A stretch of DNA of 33,175 nucleotides from Flavobacteriales bacterium (GTDB lineage: Bacteria > Bacteroidota > Bacteroidia > Flavobacteriales_F > PHOS-HE28), in contig JAGNSU010000020.1 of the NCBI GenBank assembly GCA_017987895.1, positions 1 to 33,175 of the forward strand, written 5' to 3'. How positions within the stretch are numbered: the first letter of the stretch is position 1; each line of letters begins with the position of its first letter. The position numbers were made by a program, and so were the translations under genes. This document shows, in pieces, positions 23,927 to 31,246 of the stretch. The notes beneath the pieces were generated by a model, which saw nothing but the letters and a program-made list of their open reading frames with translations, did not search any database and was not told the DNA's origin.

Positions 23927-25045
23927 GTGAAAGAGCACGGTTATATCCTCCTGTTGGGCGCGATCACCGCGTTCGTGGTGGTGTTGTTCACCATGCCGAG
24001 CTTGATCAAGGTGGCCCGGATGAAGCACCTGGTCGACGAACCTGGCGACGCGCGCAAGGTGCATCACCGCAGTGTGCCAACGATCGGGGGCATCATCATT
24101 TTCGCCGCGGTCCTTTTCTCCTATGCACTGTGGTTCCCCCAGGCCAAAATGATCGCCATCGCCGGTACGGGCTACGAGGCGATGTACGTGGCCATGGGCA
24201 AGGCCTACACCGATTTCAAGTTCGTGCTGGCGGCGATGGTCCTGCTCTTCTTCATCGGTGTGAAGGACGATATCATCGGCTTCAGCCCGGTGAAGAAACT
24301 CGTGGGCCACATGATCGTGGGCTACATCCTGGTGATCATGGCCGGCATCCGGATCACCGGTATGCATGGGCTCTTTGGGGTCTATGAGCTCTCGGAACCG
24401 ATCAGCATCGCATTGAGCTTCTTCACCTATGTGGTGCTGGTGAACGCCATGAACTTGATCGATGGTGTGGACGGCCTGGCGGGTGGCATCGGGCTCATCG
24501 CCTCCACGGTGTACGGCATGTGGCTCTATATGGCCGGTGATGTGGCCCTGGCACTGCTCGCCTTTACGCTTTCCGGTGCTCTTGCGGGCTTTCTTGTGTT
24601 CAACTCCCATCCGGCCCGCATCTTCATGGGCGACAGTGGGTCGTTGATCATCGGGGCCATCCTCGCCGTTCTGGCCATGAAAGTGGTGGACCATGATACG
24701 AGCCGTTTGCCCACTTACTTGCGCATGATCCCAACCCCCATCTTCGCCATGGCGGTGATCGCCTATCCGCTGGTGGACACCTTGCGGATCTTCATCCATC
24801 GCTCCGCGCGCGGGGTGAGCCCTTTCGCAGCGGACAAGAACCACATTCATCATCGCCTCATGGACCTGGGCCTGGGGCATCGGGGCACCACCTTCATCCT
24901 CTACGGGTACGCGCTGCTGATCGTGGGCCTGAGCTTGCTCACGCGCAAGTGGCACCCTAACGTCGGTTTGATGGTGCTCGGAAGCACAGCAGTGGTACTG
25001 GCCCTGCTTCCCTTCGCCTTGCCGCTGAAGAAGCCCGCGCCATGA
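23927..25045 (+). CDS. wecA: Undecaprenyl-phosphate N-acetylhexosamine-1-phosphate transferase (WecA/TagO type)
   Basis: 372 residues from a GTG at 23927, 7 bases after the previous stop; the ATG at 23873 would overlap the upstream gene by 47 bases and adds atypical residues. About ten membrane helices are predicted. Diagnostic motifs are KVHHRSVPTIGG after helix 1, VKDDIIGFSPVKK, NLIDGVDGLAGGIG (catalytic Asp cluster), FNSHPARIFMGDSGS and KNHIHHRLMDLGLGHR (the substrate-specificity loop with its HIHH). It transfers a sugar-1-phosphate from a UDP-sugar to undecaprenyl phosphate at the inner membrane, starting a polysaccharide chain. It sits between two paralogous Wzi-like genes and overlaps the next one by four bases. 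Confidence 0.93.
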   Translation: MKEHGYILLLGAITAFVVVLFTMPSLIKVARMKHLVDEPGDARKVHHRSVPTIGGIIIFAAVLFSYALWFPQAKMIAIAGTGYEAMYVAMGKAYTDFKFVLAAMVLLFFIGVKDDIIGFSPVKKLVGHMIVGYILVIMAGIRITGMHGLFGVYELSEPISIALSFFTYVVLVNAMNLIDGVDGLAGGIGLIASTVYGMWLYMAGDVALALLAFTLSGALAGFLVFNSHPARIFMGDSGSLIIGAILAVLAMKVVDHDTSRLPTYLRMIPTPIFAMAVIAYPLVDTLRIFIHRSARGVSPFAADKNHIHHRLMDLGLGHRGTTFILYGYALLIVGLSLLTRKWHPNVGLMVLGSTAVVLALLPFALPLKKPAP

Positions 25046-26640
25046 AGTGGATCGGTGCCCTCTTCGCCGTGGGCATGCCTTTGATGCTCCTGGCCCAACC
25101 TGGGTTGTTCCCCTTGAGCCGGTCGATGGAAGCGCCGTACGCAGCGGTCATGCACCGGTACAAGGTGGACCGGCATACTGCCGTGAGACCTTACTTGCGC
25201 AGCGATCTGGCCACGCTGCCCGGTTCGGATAGTCTGCCGTCCGAGGGGGTGCTTCCCTTTCTGGATCGCTGGGCGGGGAGGGACAGCTCCCGCTTCCGAG
25301 GAGGCCCTTTGCTCGACCTCAACGGAGGCCTTTCCAGCGGAAGGACCGTGCATGAGACCTATCGCCTGGGCGCGGGCTTTTGGGCCGAGGCCGCACCGCA
25401 CCGATCCCTCACCCTGCATGTGGACGGCATGGCTTGGTCCGAGCGCTTTCCCGAACACTTGGACAGCTTGGTGCAGGCCGTTTCCATTTCACCGGGAGAA
25501 GGATACGCTTATGGTTCCGCACCGGCCTATCTGCACTATGATTGGAACGCCCATGTGAACTGGACCACCTCCCGGTTCTTCAATATCACCGTGGGGCGCG
25601 GCAAGAATTTCTGGGGCGAAGGCTACCGTTCGCTGATGCTCTCGGACAACGCCTACAGCTATCCCTACTTGCGCATCGCCACCACGTTCTGGAAGGTGCG
25701 GTACGTGAACCTCTACGCGCTGATGGATGACATCCGCGGGGCCGACGGGGTGACAAGTGGCTTCCGCAAGAAGGCCACATCCATGCACTACTTGAGCTGC
25801 AACATCCATCCCCGGATCAACTTCGGATTGTTCGAGGCGGTGGTGTGGCAAACGAACGATCCGGACCGCCCACGCGGGTTCGACTTCAACTATTGGAACC
25901 CCGTGATCTTCTACCGCCCCTTGGAATTCGGCCTCGGCTCACCGGACAATGCCATTCTGGGGTTCGCGCTGAACGTGAAGGCCGGACGCAATAGCCTGTT
26001 CTACGGCCAACTCGTCCTCGATGAGTTCCTATTGCGCGAGGTGCGCGGTGGCACGGGCTGGTTCGCCAACAAGCAGGGGTTCCAAGTGGGATGGGTGGGC
26101 TATGAGGTCTTTCAGCTACGGGGACTGGATGTCCGCGCCGAGTTCAACTACGTGCGGCCCTTCATGTACACGCACAGCGATACGCGCCAGAACTATGCGC
26201 ACTTCAACCAACCGCTCGCGCATCCGTACGGCAGTAATTTTTACGAGGCGCTCGCCATGGTGGACTGGCGCAAGGGCCGATGGAGTTTCCGCGAGCACGT
26301 CGCTGTGGCGGTCATGGGCGTGGATACCGGAGCCTTCTCCTGGGGAAGTGATATCTACCGGCCGGAGAACGATCGCCCCACACGCGATGAAGAAGGCAGG
26401 TTGGAGAACTACAACTACTACCTCGCCGATCCCGTGCAGGCCACTTTGTTCACCAACGAGGTGCGTGCGGCCTACGCCATTAGCGAACGGGGAGGGTTGC
26501 GCCTGGAGGCCGCCTACCAGTTCCGCAGCTGGGTGCCGGAATCGGGTCGGACCCTAGTGCAAAGCTGGTTCCGCCTAGGCGTGGTGGCCCTGTTGCGCGA
26601 CCACAACTCGGACCAACAGGTGCGTGCGGTGCTTCCTTGA
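25042..26640 (+). CDS. Wzi/RemB-like outer membrane beta-barrel protein (second copy)
   Basis: 532 residues with a signal peptide (MKWIGALFAVGMPLMLLAQ). It is a divergent paralog of the protein at 22330: GRGKNFWGEGYRSLMLSDNA and NYAHFNQPLAHPYGSNFYEA align with the equivalent segments, and total lengths are within three residues. The N-terminal ~100 residues are more variable. Strand-rich, aromatic-girdled segments (RGLDVRAEFNYVRPFMYTHS, LEAAYQFRSWVPESG) support an outer membrane barrel. Its ATG overlaps the wecA stop, so it is translated with wecA. A role in surface-polysaccharide display or gliding is inferred from family annotation only. The next promoter box begins 23 bases after its stop. 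Confidence 0.82.
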   Translation: MKWIGALFAVGMPLMLLAQPGLFPLSRSMEAPYAAVMHRYKVDRHTAVRPYLRSDLATLPGSDSLPSEGVLPFLDRWAGRDSSRFRGGPLLDLNGGLSSGRTVHETYRLGAGFWAEAAPHRSLTLHVDGMAWSERFPEHLDSLVQAVSISPGEGYAYGSAPAYLHYDWNAHVNWTTSRFFNITVGRGKNFWGEGYRSLMLSDNAYSYPYLRIATTFWKVRYVNLYALMDDIRGADGVTSGFRKKATSMHYLSCNIHPRINFGLFEAVVWQTNDPDRPRGFDFNYWNPVIFYRPLEFGLGSPDNAILGFALNVKAGRNSLFYGQLVLDEFLLREVRGGTGWFANKQGFQVGWVGYEVFQLRGLDVRAEFNYVRPFMYTHSDTRQNYAHFNQPLAHPYGSNFYEALAMVDWRKGRWSFREHVAVAVMGVDTGAFSWGSDIYRPENDRPTRDEEGRLENYNYYLADPVQATLFTNEVRAAYAISERGGLRLEAAYQFRSWVPESGRTLVQSWFRLGVVALLRDHNSDQQVRAVLP

Positions 26641-26662
26641 CCCGGGCGATCGGGGCAAGGGT

Positions 26663-26670
26663 TACTTTTG
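26663..26670 (+). promoter_or_regulatory. -7 promoter element (TACTTTTG) for the oxidase assembly operon
   Basis: TACTTTTG perfectly matches TAnnTTTG and lies 18 bases before the GTG chosen as start of the heme O synthase gene. A TTG at 26637-26639 lies 23 bases upstream, slightly beyond standard spacing. It argues that the oxidase genes are transcribed independently of the polysaccharide block. Confidence 0.5.
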
Positions 26671-26688
26671 CGGCGCTTTCTTCGACAC

Positions 26689-27585
26689 GTGTCCCGCACT
26701 ACGACTTCCACAGCCTCCGGCGCACAGGCGTCCTTCGTGCGCGATGTGGCCGCTCTTTTCAAGCTCCGGCTCACGGGTTTGGTGGTGTTCTCCGCTGGCC
26801 TTGGCTACCTGATGGGCCTTCCTGCCGGGACTTTTGATGGTTCTGGCCTCCTCCTGATGGTTCTTGCCGGGGTCCTGATCACCGGTGCGTCCAACGCTTT
26901 CAACCAGGTATGGGAGGTGGACACGGACAGCCTGATGCAGCGCACTGCCGACCGCCCGCTCGTCCGCGGCAGCATGAGCAACGGCGTAGCGATGCTATCG
27001 GCCACCGTTGCGGCCTTGGCGGGCCTGGTGATCCTGTGGAGCGCTTTCGGGGTGCTTACCACCATCCTCGGCCTATTGAGCCTTTTCCTTTACGTCGCGC
27101 TCTACACACCGCTGAAACGACACAGTCCCTGGGCCGTTTTCGTGGGTGCGTTCCCGGGTGCTTTCCCGCCGATGTTGGGCTACGTGGCCGCCACTGGCAG
27201 CTTCGGCCTGGGACCGGGATTGCTCTTCGCCATGCAGTTCATGTGGCAGTTCCCACACTTCTGGGCCATCGCCTGGGTGTTGGAAGAGGACTACGCCCGC
27301 GCAGGGTTCCGTTTGCTGCCATCGCGCGGTGGTTCGGACCGGTCCAGTGCCTTCCTGATCCTGTTGTACACTCTTTTCGTGATCCCTGTGGGCATGCTCC
27401 CCTGGTTCTTCGGTCTTACCGGCGTGACCTCCATGGTCGTGGCTTTGCTCGCCGGCATGGTCATGTTTGTGCCTGCCTGGCAATTGTACATGACCCGCGA
27501 CCGGAAGGACGCACGACGGTTGATGTTCGCCAGCTTCATCTATCTACCCGTGGTGCAACTCGCCTACGTGCTGGACAGGCTATGA
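26689..27585 (+). CDS. ctaB: Protoheme IX farnesyltransferase (heme O synthase)
   Basis: 298 residues from a GTG at 26689. A TTG at 26668 would start inside the promoter box, and there is no in-frame ATG before the conserved part. It is a UbiA-superfamily enzyme with about nine membrane helices: FKLRLTGLVVFSAGLGYL opens the core, NAFNQVWEVDTDSLMQRTAD provides the first Asp-rich prenyl-diphosphate motif and RPLVRG the following basic loop. YTPLKRHSPWAVFVGAFPGA and FMWQFPHFWAIAWVLEEDYARAGF are typical of CyoE/CtaB. It adds a farnesyl group to heme B for heme-copper oxidases. Its stop overlaps the next ATG by four bases. Confidence 0.95.
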   Translation: MSRTTTSTASGAQASFVRDVAALFKLRLTGLVVFSAGLGYLMGLPAGTFDGSGLLLMVLAGVLITGASNAFNQVWEVDTDSLMQRTADRPLVRGSMSNGVAMLSATVAALAGLVILWSAFGVLTTILGLLSLFLYVALYTPLKRHSPWAVFVGAFPGAFPPMLGYVAATGSFGLGPGLLFAMQFMWQFPHFWAIAWVLEEDYARAGFRLLPSRGGSDRSSAFLILLYTLFVIPVGMLPWFFGLTGVTSMVVALLAGMVMFVPAWQLYMTRDRKDARRLMFASFIYLPVVQLAYVLDRL

Positions 27586-28307
27586 GCGACCTTCCGTACA
27601 CGCCCGCTGAAGAGCAGGGCCGGAATTTCCGCACACGGCAACTGATCACGTACCTGATCATTTTCGCGATCGTGATGTTCTTCGCAGGGCTCACCAGCGC
27701 TTACGTGGTGAGCATGAGCGGCGGTTATTGGGTGGATATCCGCCTCCCGCGGGCCTTCCATTACAGCACTGCCTTCATCCTGGTCAGCAGTGTATTCGCA
27801 CAGTTGGCGCTGAGATCCGCGAAGGGTGGTGCGATCGCCCGCGTAGCGGTGTTCCTGGGGCTTGCCCTCGCCTTGGGTATCGGCTTCACCGTGTCCCAGT
27901 TCAAGGGTTGGAGCGAACTGGTGGCCAAAGGCAATTTCGTCGTGGGCAGTGTGCTTCAGAATTCGGGCGTGTACGGCGAGGACTACTCCATCTCCCTGAA
28001 CGGACAGCCCCTGGTGCTGCAGGAGGATAAGTTCTACCTCGCGGATGATGTGGCCCGCGTCCGGCCGCTCAACGCCGAACTCGAGGAGCAGAAGAACACC
28101 GCCAGCTCGTACTTCTATGCGCTCACAGTGGCCCACCTCGCCCATTTGGCCGCTGGGCTCATCAGCTTACTGGTGATGTTGATCATGGCTTTGATGGGCC
28201 GCTATTCCGCCGGATCCCATGCGGGGCTGTGGAGCGGCGTCCTCTATTGGCACTTCCTGGGGGGGCTCTGGGTATACCTCCTTTTGTTCTTTCGCTTCGT
28301 TCACTAG
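27582..28307 (+). CDS. Cytochrome c oxidase subunit III family protein (first copy)
   Basis: 241 residues from the ATG overlapping the ctaB stop; a far longer upstream frame is a shadow of ctaB. It has about five membrane helices, with FFAGLTSAYVVSMSGGYWVDI, PRAFHYSTAFILVSSVF and the C-terminal LYWHFLGGLWVYLLLFFRFVH, which is the subunit III ending. A ~55-residue hydrophilic insert (about 126-178) sits before the last two helices. In Bacteroidota a shorter and a longer subunit III-like gene usually occur together; this is the shorter. It is likely a structural subunit of a caa3-type oxidase in the inner membrane. Confidence 0.88.
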   Translation: MSDLPYTPAEEQGRNFRTRQLITYLIIFAIVMFFAGLTSAYVVSMSGGYWVDIRLPRAFHYSTAFILVSSVFAQLALRSAKGGAIARVAVFLGLALALGIGFTVSQFKGWSELVAKGNFVVGSVLQNSGVYGEDYSISLNGQPLVLQEDKFYLADDVARVRPLNAELEEQKNTASSYFYALTVAHLAHLAAGLISLLVMLIMALMGRYSAGSHAGLWSGVLYWHFLGGLWVYLLLFFRFVH

Positions 28308-28312
28308 GTTTG
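28282..28312 (+). promoter_or_regulatory. Promoter with -33 (TTTTG) and -7 (TAGGTTTG) elements
   Basis: TTTTG at 28282-28286, an 18-base spacer and TAGGTTTG at 28305-28312 together match the Bacteroidota promoter layout TTTG-N19-TAnnTTTG within one base of spacing. It overlaps the end of the first subunit III gene and lies 21 bases before the second subunit III ATG. This is the best two-part promoter seen in the window. Confidence 0.55.
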
Positions 28313-28333
28313 CGCCCGGATCAAAGGAACCCC

Positions 28334-29206
28334 ATGGCAGGAGAAGCGAGCAAGGCCCTGAGCAACGACGTCCTGTGGGGCGGAGGACGCTCCCCGTTCA
28401 GCATCAGCTACGGGAAGTTGATGATGTGGTTCTTTTTGGTGTCCGATGCCCTCACCTTCAGTGGCTTGTTGGTGGCCTATGGGTTCGCGCGCCACGCCGT
28501 GGTGGAACCCTGGCCGATCGGCGAAGAGGTCTTCCGCGCCCTTCCTTTCCTGCACGGCAGCTACCCGTTGATCTATGTGGCCCTGATGACGGCCATCCTC
28601 ATCTTCAGTTCCGTGACCATGGTGCTGGCGGTGGAGGCTGGCCATAGAATGGACAAGAAGGGTGTGATCAAATGGCTTTTCCTCACCGTGATCGGCGGCG
28701 CCTTTTTCGTCGGTTCGCAGGCGTGGGAGTGGAGCCACTTCATACACGGCGGCGGAGGGTACATCACCGCACAGGACGGCGCCAAGTACTGGGTCCACAA
28801 CGATACCCACGACACCCATGACCCGGCCAACGCGCCAGGCTTCCACTTGGTAAAGGCCGCGCCAGGTCACTACCTCATCGGGGACCACAATGCGGAAGGT
28901 GGCCATGTGGAAGGAGCGGAGGCCAAAGCCCTGTGGGACGATAAGGTCGCCTACATCGATGGCGCCAACATGGTGCGCAATGAATATGGGCCACCCCAAT
29001 ACGGCAACTTCTTCTTCTTCATCACGGGTTTCCACGGCTTCCACGTCTTCAGTGGGGTGATCATCAACATCATCGTGCTCAGCATGGTGATGAAGGGGGT
29101 CTTCCACCGCCGGGGCCACTACGAGATGGTCGAAAAGGCCGGTCTCTATTGGCACTTCGTGGACCTCGTGTGGGTGTTCGTTTTCACCTTCTTCTACCTC
29201 CTCTGA
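28334..29206 (+). CDS. Cytochrome c oxidase subunit III (second copy), with a His-rich loop
   Basis: 290 residues from the ATG at 28334. Subunit III hallmarks are KLMMWFFLVSDALTFSGLL near the N-terminus, QAWEWSHFIH, FFFFITGFHGFHVFSGVIIN and the C-terminal LYWHFVDLVWVFVFTFFYLL with the conserved WHFVD. Between helices lies a long hydrophilic insert (about 139-223) with seven histidines, including HNDTHDTHD. The protein should be in the inner membrane as part of the aa3-type oxidase complex. Whether the insert is common in close relatives is not known to me. The gene has its own promoter within the end of the preceding gene and is followed 33 bases later by subunit IV. Confidence 0.93.
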   Translation: MAGEASKALSNDVLWGGGRSPFSISYGKLMMWFFLVSDALTFSGLLVAYGFARHAVVEPWPIGEEVFRALPFLHGSYPLIYVALMTAILIFSSVTMVLAVEAGHRMDKKGVIKWLFLTVIGGAFFVGSQAWEWSHFIHGGGGYITAQDGAKYWVHNDTHDTHDPANAPGFHLVKAAPGHYLIGDHNAEGGHVEGAEAKALWDDKVAYIDGANMVRNEYGPPQYGNFFFFITGFHGFHVFSGVIINIIVLSMVMKGVFHRRGHYEMVEKAGLYWHFVDLVWVFVFTFFYLL

Positions 29207-29239
29207 TCAAACGCCTTCGCCGGGCTACGGCGGCTTGAA

Positions 29240-29608
29240 ATGGAGCGCGACGACATCATCGAATACAGCCTGGACGCACACCATAGCGAGGAGACCGGTC
29301 GCAAGATCCGCAAGACCATCTGGCAGGTCACACTGCTCATGGCCATCATCACCACGGTGGAGGTGGCGCTTGGCGCCTATTGGAAGGAGTGGTTCCCGAA
29401 CTCGTGGGGCATGGTGAAGTGGACCTTCATCGTGCTCACCTTGGTAAAGGCCACCTACATCGTAATGACCTTCATGCACTTGGGCGATGAACGCCGGAAC
29501 ATCCGCGCCATCATCCTGCTGCCTTACGGCCTTTTCATCCTCTACCTGCTCTTCATCGCCATCTGGGAATCGAACTACGTGTACCGGATGCTGGAGCTCT
29601 TCCAATGA
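29240..29608 (+). CDS. Cytochrome c oxidase subunit IV (prokaryotic COX IV family)
   Basis: 122 residues with three membrane helices (about 27-48, 58-77 and 88-108). The TVEVALGAYWKEWF, VKWTFIVLTLVKATYIVMTFMHLGDE and ILLPYGLFILYLLFIAIWE segments match the small oxidase subunit found after subunit III in Bacteroidota and other bacteria. Its job is structural or assembly-related in the inner-membrane oxidase. The N-terminal 25 residues are charged and cytosolic. The start is the ATG at 29240, 33 bases after subunit III, with the SCO gene 7 bases after its stop. Confidence 0.92.
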   Translation: MERDDIIEYSLDAHHSEETGRKIRKTIWQVTLLMAIITTVEVALGAYWKEWFPNSWGMVKWTFIVLTLVKATYIVMTFMHLGDERRNIRAIILLPYGLFILYLLFIAIWESNYVYRMLELFQ

Positions 29609-29615
29609 GCCGCTG

Positions 29616-30320
29616 ATGGAACCCGCCTCCCGGGCGAAGAAGTTCGCGGTGCTGGGAGGCATCGCCGGATTCGTGCTTCTGTTGTTCATTTTCTTCTCCC
29701 CGCTCGCGGGCATGGTGGAACACAAGTTCCAATACCTGCCTTACTTCGGTCCCAAGGAGGTGAACGCCCCGGGCGATACCACCTATTTCACCGTGCCGCC
29801 TTTCGCGTTCGAGGACCAGTTCGGCCGTCCCTTCACCGACCGTTCGGTGGAAGGCAAGATCTTGGTGGTCGACTTCTTTTTCACGCGGTGCGGGACCATC
29901 TGCCCGCGCATGACCGTGCAAATGCAACAGCTTCAGTTGAAGCTCGACGATCCCGCCTATGCCGATGTGGTGTTCTTGAGCCATACCGTCGATCCGGAGA
30001 ACGATTCCGCCGAAGTGCTGAACGCTTACGCACGGCGGTACGAGGCCGATACCGCGCGTTGGAAATTCCTCACCGGAACGAAGGAGGATCTGTATCTCCT
30101 TGGGAGCGAAGGCTATTTCCTCGCCGCACGGGAGGACGTGATGGCGCCGGAGGGCTTCCTGCATTCCGAGATGTTCGTACTGGTGGACAAGGACCGCCAC
30201 ATCCGCGGCTACTACGACGGTACCAGCACCGAGCAGGTTGGCAAATTGGCCACCGACCTGAAGATGCTGCTGAAAGAGGAGAAGATCAAGAAGCGCGATG
30301 CCGCCTTGGGCCGTGACTGA
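29616..30320 (+). CDS. SCO1/SenC family copper chaperone
   Basis: 234 residues from the ATG at 29616, with a single N-terminal membrane anchor (about 11-32) and a periplasmic thioredoxin-like domain. The copper ligands are visible: Cys92 and Cys96 in FFTRCGTICPRM (the CxxxCP motif) and His183 in GFLHSEMFVLVD. FEDQFGRPFTDRSVEGKILVVDFFF and LSHTVDPENDSAEVL are further SCO landmarks. It delivers copper to, or reduces, the CuA site of oxidase subunit II. The frame extends upstream but that part is a shadow of the subunit IV gene. The gene is followed by a short heptad-like repeat. Confidence 0.94.
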   Translation: MEPASRAKKFAVLGGIAGFVLLLFIFFSPLAGMVEHKFQYLPYFGPKEVNAPGDTTYFTVPPFAFEDQFGRPFTDRSVEGKILVVDFFFTRCGTICPRMTVQMQQLQLKLDDPAYADVVFLSHTVDPENDSAEVLNAYARRYEADTARWKFLTGTKEDLYLLGSEGYFLAAREDVMAPEGFLHSEMFVLVDKDRHIRGYYDGTSTEQVGKLATDLKMLLKEEKIKKRDAALGRD

Positions 30321-30332
30321 ACCGCGCTGGCA

Positions 30333-30363
30333 CTGATAACTGGCAACCAACACCTGCCAACTG
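30333..30363. repeat. Short heptad-like repeat after the SCO gene
   Basis: On the minus strand these bases read as four degenerate 7-base units of the GTTGGCA/GTTGCCA type, related to the GTTGTC units at 2729 and 18863. The copy directly follows a stop codon, as do the others, and ends three bases before the next ATG. Confidence 0.35.
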
Positions 30364-30365
30364 AT

Positions 30366-30917
30366 ATGCCCCAGCCCTATCCAGCCCGCATGCTCGACCT
30401 GGCGGAGGTCGTGGCCAAGCGCTGGATCTGGATCTTCAGTGGCGTGGTTTTTCTGGCCGTCGTCGTTTTGAACCGCGTCCAAGTGCCGGCACCCGACGGC
30501 TTCGATGTGCATGTCTTCGCGCGGATCAATGCGACCCTCAATAGCGGTGTTAGCCTACTGCTGCTAGCCGGACTTTTTTCGGCCAGGGCAGGTAATTGGA
30601 GGTTGCATCGCGGCGTGATGCTCTCGGCCATGGTGCTGTCGATCCTCTTCCTGGTGTCGTACATCCTGCACCATTTGTTCGCGGGCGATACACGCTTCGG
30701 CGGGGAAGGAGTGGTCCGTGTGGTGTACTACATCATCCTGGCTACACACATCATCCTTGCGGCGGGATCGTTGCCCTTCATCCTGCTCACGGCCTATCGC
30801 GCGATGTCCGCGCAATACCCGGCCCACCGTAAGTTGGCGAAGCGCCTCTGGCCGGTCTGGTTCTACGTGAGCGTGACCGGGGTGGTGGTGTACTTCCTGA
30901 TCTCGCCTTACTACTAG
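30366..30917 (+). CDS. DUF420 family membrane protein (CtaM-like oxidase assembly factor)
   Basis: 183 residues with five membrane helices. DUF420 features are ARINATLNSGVSLLLLAGL in helix 2, NWRLHRGVMLSAMVLSILFLVSYILHH with the conserved HR and HH histidines, YYIILATHIILAAGSLPFIL, and the C-terminal HRKLAKRLWPVWFYVSVTGVVVYF. Members next to oxidase genes, such as CtaM in Gram-positives, are needed for aa3 oxidase maturation; that role is inferred here. It lies 45 bases after the SCO gene, with a short repeat in the gap, and is followed by a small CxxC membrane protein gene. Confidence 0.9.
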   Translation: MPQPYPARMLDLAEVVAKRWIWIFSGVVFLAVVVLNRVQVPAPDGFDVHVFARINATLNSGVSLLLLAGLFSARAGNWRLHRGVMLSAMVLSILFLVSYILHHLFAGDTRFGGEGVVRVVYYIILATHIILAAGSLPFILLTAYRAMSAQYPAHRKLAKRLWPVWFYVSVTGVVVYFLISPYY

Positions 30918-30923
30918 GGAGCC

Positions 30924-30931
30924 TACCTTCG
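30924..30931 (+). promoter_or_regulatory. Putative -7 promoter element (TACCTTCG) for the small CxxC protein
   Basis: TACCTTCG ends 4 bases before the ATG at 30936, as for the repeat protein at 10635. If it is used, the mRNA would be leaderless. The gene could also simply be read with the DUF420 gene, whose stop is 7 bases upstream of the box. Confidence 0.35.
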
Positions 30932-30935
30932 CACC

Positions 30936-31190
30936 ATGAAGTTCCGCTTCATTTTTGCCTTGTTCTTCTTCGTCATGCTTCTTCCTCCAGAAGTGCTGGC
31001 GCAAGGTTGTGCGATGTGCAAGGCCACCGTGGAAAGCCAGGACAAGGCCTTCGGTGGCCCGCAGGCCATCGGCCAGGGGCTCAACAGCGGCATCCTCTAC
31101 CTCATGGCCGTGCCCTACCTGCTGCTCTTCCTGCTGTTCCGCAAGAAGATCGTCGGCTTCTTCAAGGAGTTCGCTGGGGCGCAGGGCTGA
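30936..31190 (+). CDS. Small membrane protein with periplasmic CxxC, oxidase-linked
   Basis: 84 residues: an N-terminal signal or membrane helix (3-22, ending LLPPEVLAQ), a short exposed segment with Cys25 and Cys28 (GCAMCKATVES), then a second helix (about 50-68) and a basic end (FRKKIVGFFKEF). I do not know a functional name; I believe similar small genes occur after DUF420 in other Bacteroidota, but this is from memory. The CxxC pair next to SCO and DUF420 genes suggests copper handling or thiol redox during oxidase assembly, which is inference. It ends 57 bases before the SAM riboswitch. Confidence 0.75.
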   Translation: MKFRFIFALFFFVMLLPPEVLAQGCAMCKATVESQDKAFGGPQAIGQGLNSGILYLMAVPYLLLFLLFRKKIVGFFKEFAGAQG

Positions 31191-31220
31191 ACGCGTGCGA
31201 CGCGAGATCGCATCTCACTA

Positions 31221-31228
31221 TATCTTCG
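31221..31228 (+). promoter_or_regulatory. -7 promoter element (TATCTTCG) for the methionine operon
   Basis: TATCTTCG lies 18 bases upstream of the first base of riboswitch stem P1, so transcription would start about a dozen bases before the aptamer. It differs from TAnnTTTG only by C at the seventh position. Confidence 0.45.
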
Positions 31229-31246
31229 CGCCGCGTTCTTTCCGTA

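Noticed and set aside
26910..27581. Long upstream extension of the first subunit III gene
   Set aside because: It is an out-of-frame shadow of ctaB; the ATG overlapping the ctaB stop is the natural start.
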